Origin: Candidatus Melainabacteria bacterium
Lineage (GTDB): Bacteria; Cyanobacteriota; Vampirovibrionia; Obscuribacterales; Obscuribacteraceae
Direction: 5' to 3'
NCBI GenBank assembly: GCA_027451745.1
Contig: DAIDIP010000025.1
Span: forward strand, 1 to 36,189
DNA length: 36,189 nucleotides
Positions 8,629 through 15,203 of this stretch are shown piece after piece. The notes below the pieces were generated by a model. That model was not told where the DNA came from, searched no databases, and saw nothing but the letters and a program-made list of their open reading frames with translations. The position numbers and the translations under genes were made by a program. Every line of letters begins with the position of its first letter. Position 1 is the stretch's first letter.

Positions 8629-9825
8629 ATGAAACAAGCTTATATTATTGATGCTATACGTACTCCTATTGGTCGCTATGGTGGAGCGCTTAAATCTTGC
8701 CGTCCTGATGATCTTGCTGCTCTGTTAATTAAAGCACTTGTGGCTCGAAATAATTTGCCAGTAAACATGATCGAAGATGTAATTCTTGGTGCTTCCAATC
8801 AAGCCGGTGAAGACAATAGAAATATAGGCAGAATGGCAGCTTTATTAGCCGGCTTACCGGTAGAATGTGCTGGCGCCACCGTAAACCGTCTGTGCGGTTC
8901 GGGTCTCATGGCAGTGAATGAAGCTTGTAAATCGGTAATGGTCAATGAAGGTGATCTGTTTATTGCCGGTGGCGTAGAGTCAATGACTCGAGCACCATTA
9001 GTAATGGCTAAACCGGAAGCTGGTTTTCCCCGTGGAAACCCTGTTTTGCATGACACAACCATGGGTTGGCGCTTTACTAATGAAAAACTAGCTGCTCTAT
9101 ATCCACCTTTATCAATGGGCGAAACAGCAGAGAAAGTAGCTGAACAATACAGAATAAGCAGAGAAAGACAAGATCAATTTGCTCTAGAAAGTCAAAAACG
9201 CTATGCTCAAGGCAAACAGAACTTTGTCAAAGAAATTATTCCTGTTCTCACAGAAGAAAATGGCAAAGAAAAAGCTTTATTAATAACCGAAGACGAACAT
9301 CCGCGTCCTCAAACAACCATTGAAGATCTAGCAAAGTTAAAACCGGTTTTTAAAGCAAATGGCGCAGTCACTGCTGGCAACTCTTCTGGTATCAATGATG
9401 GTGCTGCAGTCCTGTTAATTTGTTCAGAAGAAAAAGCAAAAGAACTAGGATTAAAACCCTTAGCTCGTTATATAAGTTCTGCAGTTTGCGGAGTAGATCC
9501 TTCTTATATGGGCATAGGTCCAGTACCAGCTACAAAAAAGGCACTAGATAGAGCCAAATTAACTTTGTCAGATATTGATCTTATAGAATTAAACGAGGCA
9601 TTTGCTGCCCAGTCTCTCGCCTGCATTGATTTATTGAACCTAGATCCAAGCATTGTCAATGTAAACGGAGGCGCCATTGCCTTAGGACATCCAATCGGTT
9701 GCACTGGTGCTCGCATCATTACTAGTCTTCTTCATGAAATGGAGCGGCGAAAGGTTAAAAGAGGATTAGCAACTATGTGTATAGGTGTTGGGCAAGGCAT
9801 CGCTACCATAATAGAAAAACTTTAA
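8629..9825 (+). CDS. Thiolase (acetyl-CoA acyltransferase, PcaF/PaaJ-like)
   Basis: A 398-residue thiolase of full length. The nucleophilic Cys89 is in NRLCGSG, the catalytic His354 in GGAIALGHPIGCTGAR and Cys384 in MCIGVGQG. The early motif IIDAIRTPIGRYGGAL and the stretches NQAGEDNRN, DTTMGWRF and DEHPRPQTT are characteristic of beta-ketoadipyl-CoA/oxoadipyl-CoA thiolases rather than of biosynthetic PhaA. The reaction is CoA-dependent cleavage (or condensation) of a 3-oxoacyl-CoA. No other aromatic-degradation gene is present, so the physiological substrate may simply be a short or medium 3-oxoacyl-CoA. The acyl-CoA synthetase at 29-31 kb could supply related substrates. A clear AAGGA ribosome site supports the start. 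Confidence 0.93.
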   Translation: MKQAYIIDAIRTPIGRYGGALKSCRPDDLAALLIKALVARNNLPVNMIEDVILGASNQAGEDNRNIGRMAALLAGLPVECAGATVNRLCGSGLMAVNEACKSVMVNEGDLFIAGGVESMTRAPLVMAKPEAGFPRGNPVLHDTTMGWRFTNEKLAALYPPLSMGETAEKVAEQYRISRERQDQFALESQKRYAQGKQNFVKEIIPVLTEENGKEKALLITEDEHPRPQTTIEDLAKLKPVFKANGAVTAGNSSGINDGAAVLLICSEEKAKELGLKPLARYISSAVCGVDPSYMGIGPVPATKKALDRAKLTLSDIDLIELNEAFAAQSLACIDLLNLDPSIVNVNGGAIALGHPIGCTGARIITSLLHEMERRKVKRGLATMCIGVGQGIATIIEKL

Positions 9826-9938
9826 AATAAAGACTTTAAATAGAGCCTCACAACAATTATTCAAATACGATTATTGATCACCGAAAAAGCTTATTTTTGG
9901 CTTAAAATTTATATACTTAATGAGGTATTGGATTGCAA

Positions 9939-10334
9939 ATGATGCGCAAAATGCTGGCTTCAAAGATACATAGAGCCACCGTCACTGAAAGTAATGTGGA
10001 CTATGAGGGAAGTATTGCTATTTCCAGCAAGCTTCTAGACGCTGCACAACTGCTGCCCTATGAAGCAGTGCAGGTATGGAACGTCACTTCTGGTACACGC
10101 TTTGAGACCTACGCCATAGATGCTGGTCCAGACACCAAAGATATTTGTGTAAATGGCGCTGCAGCTCATCTAGTCAAACCAGGTGATTTAGTCATTATTG
10201 CTCGCTTTGTTTGGCTAAATGAAAACGACTGCAAAAACTTTAACCCTAAAGTAGTTTTTGTAGATGCAAACAATCAAATTAAAGCTGTAAAGAATACTGA
10301 AACCAAGATTAAACAAGCTACCAAAGTATCTTAG
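9939..10334 (+). CDS. panD: Aspartate 1-decarboxylase
   Basis: PanD makes beta-alanine from L-aspartate for pantothenate and CoA synthesis, using a pyruvoyl group made by self-cleavage. The cleavage motif YEGS is present, with the Gly24-Ser25 bond in E. coli numbering if the start is ATG 9939; Lys9 and the KIHRATVT motif also line up. The TSGTRFETYAI stretch supplies the conserved Arg, Thr and Tyr. Ser25 is the pyruvoyl precursor. Three in-frame starts compete: TTG 9933 (7 bases from a GAGG site), ATG 9939 and ATG 9942. Family numbering favours 9939 and ribosome-site spacing favours 9933. The C-terminus is slightly longer than in E. coli (about 132 against 126 residues). It is not beside panB or panC here. 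Confidence 0.95.
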   Translation: MMRKMLASKIHRATVTESNVDYEGSIAISSKLLDAAQLLPYEAVQVWNVTSGTRFETYAIDAGPDTKDICVNGAAAHLVKPGDLVIIARFVWLNENDCKNFNPKVVFVDANNQIKAVKNTETKIKQATKVS

Positions 10335-10432
10335 ATAACAAATTACTTTGAACTTTTGTTGATTCAGAGAAGAAGCTATTGAAATAGCTGCCGGCTTTGC
10401 TGAATATATAGAGGGAAAGCAATAACTGAATT

Positions 10433-11077
10433 TCAGGCAGTTTCAAGTTCTTTGCTTGCTGGCAATGTATAACCAGTAAGACCAGCTAGAGCATTCATGA
10501 TTTCCCATGTTTTTGCTTCTAGATCTGGTCCCGGAGCAATCAACTTTCCAATTCGCGCTATGCTTTTCTTGTCTTTTTTATCTGTATCAATTAAACCTAA
10601 TGGTAGTATTGGTAATTGATTTGCATGAGCAAAATAAGCAGGCCCGGTTTGTGGTTTTCCCAATACACCAGAAATTTTACTGCGTGTACCTTCAATAAAA
10701 ATCCCAAGCGACCAACCGGCTTTGATCGCCTTTTTTATTTGTTTAATTGAAGACAAAGACGGTTTTTGCCTGTCTATTGACACAGCACCTAAAAGTTTGA
10801 TCAACAATGCCAATTGCGAGTGTTCGAATAGTTCTTTTTTAGCTATATAACAAATGGGTTTGCGTGTGGCTATAGACATTATTGGTGGATCCCAATATGA
10901 ACGATGATTAGACACAACCACAACAGGAATGTCTTTTGGAATGTTTTCTTGTCCAGATACTTCTAAATTCTTGAAAAACTTATAAGCCGGGCGAACAATA
11001 AATAATTCCGTAGCCAACTGAATAGCAGCTCTTCTCGAATCAAATATAGGACCGCTTTCACTCACCAGTTTTCCCAT
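10433..11077 (-). CDS. Lysophospholipid (1-acylglycerol-3-phosphate) acyltransferase, PlsC type
   Basis: A 214-residue acyltransferase that transfers a fatty acyl group onto lysophosphatidic acid or a similar acceptor at the inner membrane. The HX4D catalytic motif is SNHRSYWDPP (His58, Asp63) and the acceptor-binding motif is FIEGTRSK (Glu129-Arg132); spacing and order are those of the PlsC family. Residues 92-103 and 205-208 give two further conserved blocks (LLGAVSIDR). It starts 5 bases after the stop of the upstream TPR-NHL gene, on the same strand, so the two are probably co-transcribed. It is convergent with panD. The exact acceptor cannot be told from sequence. Confidence 0.9.
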   Translation of the reverse strand: MGKLVSESGPIFDSRRAAIQLATELFIVRPAYKFFKNLEVSGQENIPKDIPVVVVSNHRSYWDPPIMSIATRKPICYIAKKELFEHSQLALLIKLLGAVSIDRQKPSLSSIKQIKKAIKAGWSLGIFIEGTRSKISGVLGKPQTGPAYFAHANQLPILPLGLIDTDKKDKKSIARIGKLIAPGPDLEAKTWEIMNALAGLTGYTLPASKELETA

Positions 11078-11082
11078 AACAA

Positions 11083-12216
11083 TTATGGACTAGATTGATT
11101 GACAGTATCAGAAGCAACAGAATTGTGTGTGAAACTTATGCGCACAATTGTATTATCTTCCTGTTGGCTAACAAAAATATTGCCTTCTTTATCTCTTGCT
11201 AGATAATAAGGTTTTTTCAAACCCGATACTATAATTTGCGCAATACCTGCCGGATTTATTTTAGTTACAGTGCCGGCTATATAATTAGCTACATAAATAT
11301 TACTATCATCATCACTAATTAAGCCTATAGGTCCCTTTAGATTAATTCCTGCACTAAACTGGGTTTTCTTACCATCTGGAGCTAATCTATCAATAGTACT
11401 AGTGACGAAATTAGCTACATACAAATTGCCTTGTCTATCAAAAGTCAATCCAGATGGCGCAGAAAAGCCATTAGCTACTACCTGTACTGAAGCATTATCT
11501 ACAACAGCAACAGGATTACTAACACTACTTGGTATTGGCACAGTTGCAGAGGACACTACACCATTAGTAGCCGTTTGACTAACTACTGAAGTAATAGTCG
11601 GTGGCGCTGGATTAATTACATTGGTCGGAGCAACTGTTTGAATGTTACTAGTACTTGTACTTACACTTGGATTTGAAACCGCATTCTGGCTCAAGGGCAC
11701 TGGTTGGCTCATGGCTACAGCACCAGGGTTAGCCAATTGAGCATCAATGGCAGCTACCCTTTTTTGCGCATCAGTGAAATGACTATTATTTGGAGCAATA
11801 GTCATAAGCTGCTGACGAGCCTCAGACAATTCGTTCAAATCTATTAGAGCCAAAGCTAATTGATAGTGTGAATCAGCATCCTCCGGTCTCACACGCAGAG
11901 CTTCTTTGAAGCGTGGCACTGCTTCTTTTAACCGTTTTTCGCTCTGATAAAGCACACCCAAATTATATTGAGCATCCGCTAAATCAGGATCCAAGTCTAC
12001 TGCTCTTTTAAAAAAGATAATTGCTGACTCTGGACTGCCTTGTTTGTAAGCATTCAAGCCAAGATTATAAAGACTAATAGCATGTGGATTAACCCCAGCA
12101 GTATTGCTCGAAGGGCTATTTTGAGCTAGTCCAGCTCTTGTAGTCAAATTACCTGTCGAAATAACATTTGCCAAAACAAGGACTGCTAGTAGAACTTGGC
12201 GTTTTGCTTGAATCAT
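11083..12216 (-). CDS. Exported TPR and NHL-repeat protein
   Basis: A 377-residue protein with a signal peptide (MIQAKRQ, hydrophobic core, AGLA|Q near residue 31). The ATG at 12216 is chosen because AGGAGA lies 6 bases upstream; a GTG at 12249 would add 11 residues and has no ribosome site. Residues 45-147 hold three TPR units (YNLGLNAYKQGSPESAIIFF, YNLGVLYQSEKRLKEAVPRF, YQLALALIDLNELSEARQQL). Residues 165-245 are a Ser/Thr/Val/Pro-rich linker. Residues 250-362 hold about three NHL strands (PSGLTFDRQGNLYVANF, GLISDDDSNIYVANY, YLARDKEGNIFVSQQ), half of a usual six-bladed propeller. Periplasmic protein-protein binding is the likely role. It precedes the PlsC gene in what looks like an operon. 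Confidence 0.85.
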   Translation of the reverse strand: MIQAKRQVLLAVLVLANVISTGNLTTRAGLAQNSPSSNTAGVNPHAISLYNLGLNAYKQGSPESAIIFFKRAVDLDPDLADAQYNLGVLYQSEKRLKEAVPRFKEALRVRPEDADSHYQLALALIDLNELSEARQQLMTIAPNNSHFTDAQKRVAAIDAQLANPGAVAMSQPVPLSQNAVSNPSVSTSTSNIQTVAPTNVINPAPPTITSVVSQTATNGVVSSATVPIPSSVSNPVAVVDNASVQVVANGFSAPSGLTFDRQGNLYVANFVTSTIDRLAPDGKKTQFSAGINLKGPIGLISDDDSNIYVANYIAGTVTKINPAGIAQIIVSGLKKPYYLARDKEGNIFVSQQEDNTIVRISFTHNSVASDTVNQSSP

Positions 12217-12301
12217 TTGCTTCTCCTGGGCACTTTTTATCAATTTCACTGTTCAGTATCGTCTAATTGCCGGTGTGGGTGGTATATCAATGAAATAAAA
12301 C

Positions 12302-12330
12302 TTGCATAAATTAGTATATTAGCTTAAATT
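12302..12330 (+). promoter_or_regulatory. Candidate sigma70-type promoter for the YdjM-like gene
   Basis: TTGCAT, a 17-base spacer and TAAATT, placed 45 bases before the ATG at 12375. It lies in the divergent gap with the TPR-NHL gene. Confidence 0.4.
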
Positions 12331-12374
12331 AAGAACACAATTGTCAGTAGATTTGGAAGAAAGGTTAGGTTGTC

Positions 12375-12830
12375 ATGAGAACAGTAGGTCATATCGTTAC
12401 TTCCGCAGGAATCGGTCTGGCTAGTTATGCTCGTTACAAGTCTCCTCCAGCAGCTATTGCAAGTTTTTTGGCTGGCTGGTTAATCGACCTTGATCATATC
12501 GTGGATTATGTTCGTGCTCATGGCTGGACGCTAAATTGGTCAAAATTCAATGAAGCTGCTCATGAAAAATATAGCGGCAAACTATATTTGCCTCTCCATT
12601 CTTTTGAACTCTTGGCTTTGTTTTTTATGTTATTCCGTGGCACACGTTTGCATCCGTATCGCATTGGCATTACCGTATCTATTCTTGCCCATTTACTCTT
12701 AGACCAAAAATGTAATCCATCACGCAGTCGATATACATATTTTTTGGCCCATCGTATTCGTCATCGTTTTGATGCCAGAATGATCCTCAAAGACCATCCA
12801 TTGCACTCAGCGAAAAACGAAGCTCAATAA
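12375..12830 (+). CDS. YdjM-like membrane-bound metal-dependent hydrolase family protein
   Basis: A 151-residue membrane protein. GHIVTSAGIG at the N-terminus, DLDHIVDY after the first hydrophobic segment (FLAGWLIDLDH), LPLHSFELLALFFML in the middle and SILAHLLLDQ in the third hydrophobic segment reproduce the His/Asp pattern of the YdjM/DUF457 family, thought to bind metal at the membrane. The C-terminus is basic (RIRHRFDARMILKDH) and probably cytoplasmic. An AGG ribosome site and a candidate promoter lie just upstream. The substrate is unknown in this family; the LexA-binding name from E. coli should not be carried over. Confidence 0.65.
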   Translation: MRTVGHIVTSAGIGLASYARYKSPPAAIASFLAGWLIDLDHIVDYVRAHGWTLNWSKFNEAAHEKYSGKLYLPLHSFELLALFFMLFRGTRLHPYRIGITVSILAHLLLDQKCNPSRSRYTYFLAHRIRHRFDARMILKDHPLHSAKNEAQ

Positions 12831-12882
12831 TCTGCGCTGATATTAAAGCGCACTGCAGTCCTTCTCTAATTTTCGCTTTCCT

Positions 12883-13314
12883 TCATTTTGAAGGAAATTC
12901 ACACAAGGGGATTGATAATGTTGGACGAGCGAGCAAATCAGAAATGGTAGTCTCAGCAAAAGTTTTCTCAATTAATGCTGTTGCTTCATCCAGTCTTTTA
13001 TGCAGAGCGCACAAATTACTGCCATGTGCTTTAAGATCAAGAGGGCATCTTTTTATACGTTGAATAGGATCAACTGCATTCAACACTGCCAGAATATCTA
13101 TTTTGCCAGCAGATTTAGCTAAAATGAAACCACCGCCGATTCCTCTTTGAGATTTTATCAAGTCAGCTTTTACCAGCGATTGAAGCACTTTAGAAAGGTA
13201 AGCTGAGGGCACTTTAGTGACCACAGAAATCTGCCTAGTTGTGAATTCACTACCTGGATTCATCGCCAGATAAACTACGGCACGCAAAGCATATTCTGCT
13301 GTTCGAGATATCAT
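12883..13314 (-). CDS. Rrf2-family transcriptional regulator
   Basis: A 143-residue winged-helix regulator. The family start (MISRTAEYALRAVVYLA), the recognition helix region (VPSAYLSKVLQSLVKADLI) and the wing (SQRGIGGGFILAKSA) are all present. The Cys pattern is RCPLDLKAHGSNLCALH, giving Cys90 and Cys102, with a third Cys near the C-terminus (IPLCEF). Typical NsrR/IscR proteins carry three clustered Cys ligands, so a [Fe-S] cluster here would need a different third ligand. A strong GGAGGAGG ribosome site supports the start. It lies 17 bases after the RIC gene, same strand, so it is probably in one operon. Likely a sensor of NO or Fe-S status that controls its own operon through the dyad at 14301-14332. 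Confidence 0.9.
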   Translation of the reverse strand: MISRTAEYALRAVVYLAMNPGSEFTTRQISVVTKVPSAYLSKVLQSLVKADLIKSQRGIGGGFILAKSAGKIDILAVLNAVDPIQRIKRCPLDLKAHGSNLCALHKRLDEATALIEKTFAETTISDLLARPTLSIPLCEFPSK

Positions 13315-13331
13315 TTGCCGCCTCCTCCTAC

Positions 13332-14285
13332 TTAAGGTTTTGTTGCCGTCGCTTGTGTCTTATTGATGCCACGTAACAACAGAGCTCGTGGAAATAATAT
13401 ATTGTTTTCTTTGTGCACATGCTCATGCATTTGAGCTTCGAATTTAGCTAATGAATGAAGCAGAACTTTAAAAGTGTTGCAAGCATCGCTAGGTGGAGTG
13501 TATTCATGCGTTAACTGCCGCATAGTGCCAAGAGCATCGCCGGCTACTTCATGTTCCTGAGTCATTACATCAATTGGCTGTTCAATCCCCCCACCGCAAC
13601 CTACAAATTGTAGATCTCCTCCTGCCTCGATACGGACAATAGCAGGAAATAAAATCATTTCTTCTTTTTGCATATGTAATTCTAATTGTGTTCTAAAATC
13701 ACTCAATACTTCTTTAACCTTGATCATCTCTGGATGATTTTCGCCATGAACACGCGCTACTTTATCTGCAAGTTCTGTTACACGCACTAGCTCTTGTCGC
13801 AATGGTTCATGATATGACTCTACTATATGTTCTATCAGTTTGTTCAGACTAGATTGTGTCCAATCGGGTTCATGAGACTGACCTTCTTTGGCAATAACCG
13901 CTCGAAATTTTTCCAATAAATATTCCACCTTTACACCCTTCTTGCGGCAGGCTTCATCTAATTTGCCTTTACCACCACAACAATAATCAATTCCATATTG
14001 CTCTAAAAGACAAGCAACAGATGGATGTTCTGCTACTATTTGCTCAACAGTCATGCTGCCATCAATGACGTTCTTCTTTTCTGTTTCCACTGCACAGTTT
14101 TGTCCATGAGATGGAAAGCTCACACAAGAGCAGGGTTGAAACATATCTTTTGTAGAACCACATTCTGGACATTTCCATTCATCAGATAAATCTTCAAATT
14201 TCAGCATTTGCTTAGTGTCTGATTTACCCTTTGCTTCATCATAAATATAATTACAAACTGTACAGATAGTTTTGCCGTTTGACAT
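13332..14285 (-). CDS. Rubredoxin-RIC fusion: Fe-S cluster repair di-iron protein (ScdA/YtfE family)
   Basis: A 317-residue protein in three parts. Residues 1-50 are a rubredoxin-like iron site: C8-TV-C11 and C39-PE-C42, around TICTVCNYIYDEAKG. A Cys-rich linker (C52, C54, C64) follows. Residues about 74-132 are the ScdA_N/DUF542 domain (MTVEQIVAEHPSVACLLEQYGIDYCCGGKG). Residues about 145-300 are a hemerythrin-like four-helix bundle with His/Glu ligands (IEHIVESYHE, LELHMQKEE, MTQEHEVAGD, HEHVHKENNILFPR). RIC proteins repair Fe-S clusters damaged by NO or oxidants; they are usually near 220 residues and lack the rubredoxin part. The added domain could deliver electrons to the di-iron site in the same chain; that is inference. 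GAGGGGG gives a good ribosome site. Confidence 0.9.
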   Translation of the reverse strand: MSNGKTICTVCNYIYDEAKGKSDTKQMLKFEDLSDEWKCPECGSTKDMFQPCSCVSFPSHGQNCAVETEKKNVIDGSMTVEQIVAEHPSVACLLEQYGIDYCCGGKGKLDEACRKKGVKVEYLLEKFRAVIAKEGQSHEPDWTQSSLNKLIEHIVESYHEPLRQELVRVTELADKVARVHGENHPEMIKVKEVLSDFRTQLELHMQKEEMILFPAIVRIEAGGDLQFVGCGGGIEQPIDVMTQEHEVAGDALGTMRQLTHEYTPPSDACNTFKVLLHSLAKFEAQMHEHVHKENNILFPRALLLRGINKTQATATKP

Positions 14286-14300
14286 AAATACCGCCCCCTC

Positions 14301-14332
14301 ATTATAGATATCTGGACCTTTATATCTATAAT
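14301..14332. promoter_or_regulatory. Candidate Rrf2 operator: perfect 11-bp inverted repeat
   Basis: ATTATAGATAT, a 10-base spacer, then ATATCTATAAT, with no mismatch. It sits 16 bases upstream of the RIC start codon and includes TATAAT-like -10 sequence, so binding would block transcription. The regulator encoded two genes downstream is the natural candidate to bind it. Confidence 0.6.
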
Positions 14333-14432
14333 AACGAAGCTGTCATTAAAGCGAACCAGTCTAAAGGATGATCTTGCTTCAATAACGTGAAAACTCAATC
14401 CCTTCCAATAAAGCCCACTGCTAACAAAAACA

Positions 14433-15170
14433 TCATTGAACGAGAGGATAATTATCTTGAAAAATTGAGCGACAGGCCTTCTGGTTTTCTGCTTCTAGCA
14501 GAGCTAAAAGGTTGCGACAATTCTTCTGATTAAGTGCCGTTCCATGCATAGTCGCCAAAATGGGGATATTGATGTCCTGCAGTCTTCGAATACCCTCCGC
14601 CATTGACGGTCCAAAAGGCATATAGCCCAGTTTTTGTTGTAGAGCAAAAATCTCCTCAACGACATCACGATTATCTAATGAATCTTTAAATCCCTGCTGT
14701 GTACCAATATCCGAACCGAATAGCACACCACTTGTAGTATCATAAAATACGCTTGCTTCCCAAGCATGAGGAAAATGTGGTGTTTCAATCATTTTCAATT
14801 TATGCTTACCAAGATCCAAGATTTCTCCATCTTTCAATACTAAAGATGGTTTACCAATAAAACCTTTTACTGACCAGTCGCATATTTTGTTAATGGCGAC
14901 TTGGGCGTTTAGTGCAATCTCAAGCCATTCATTCAAGCTCCCACACTCATCTGGTTCAAAATGAGAAAAAGTAATATAGCTCAGATTTTCAGCATTTATT
15001 ATCTTGTTTACTTCTTCATAGACATATTGAAAAAGCTCCCGATGCCCTGTATGAATCAATGTTGGCTTTTCATCTTTAATAAGAAAATGATTGAACGAAA
15101 TAAAGCTGCCTTTAGGACGCAAACAAATCCGGAAGATGTTTTGTTGAATCTCCTCGATCTTTGTGTCCAT
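14433..15170 (-). CDS. ODP-type (flavodiiron-like) metallo-beta-lactamase-fold diiron protein
   Basis: A 245-residue protein with the fold of the diiron domain of flavodiiron proteins but no flavodoxin domain. Predicted ligands in order: His70, Glu72 and Asp74 in SHFEPDECGS (the HxExD motif that marks this group), His132 or His135 in TPHFPHAWEA, Asp154 in FGSD, and His209 in ATMHGT. Such stand-alone proteins (ODP) bind O2 and act in oxygen sensing or O2/NO handling. The start has a GGGTG site upstream. It begins 33 bases after the rpoC2 stop on the same strand, so it may be read from the rpo transcript. It is followed, after 147 bases, by the RIC-Rrf2 pair. Confidence 0.88.
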   Translation of the reverse strand: MDTKIEEIQQNIFRICLRPKGSFISFNHFLIKDEKPTLIHTGHRELFQYVYEEVNKIINAENLSYITFSHFEPDECGSLNEWLEIALNAQVAINKICDWSVKGFIGKPSLVLKDGEILDLGKHKLKMIETPHFPHAWEASVFYDTTSGVLFGSDIGTQQGFKDSLDNRDVVEEIFALQQKLGYMPFGPSMAEGIRRLQDINIPILATMHGTALNQKNCRNLLALLEAENQKACRSIFQDNYPLVQ

Positions 15171-15203
15171 AAAGGCGCACCCTAATTTGAATCAAGAACC
15201 AGC

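Noticed and set aside
10374-10389. Near-palindrome AGCTATT-ga-AATAGCT between panD and the PlsC gene as a shared terminator
   Set aside because: The stem is AT-rich with a 2-base loop and no T-run follows on either strand.
12877-12897. TTTCCTTC/GAAGGAAA hairpin at the end of the Rrf2 gene as a terminator
   Set aside because: It overlaps the stop codon, is weak, and is not followed by a run of T on either strand.
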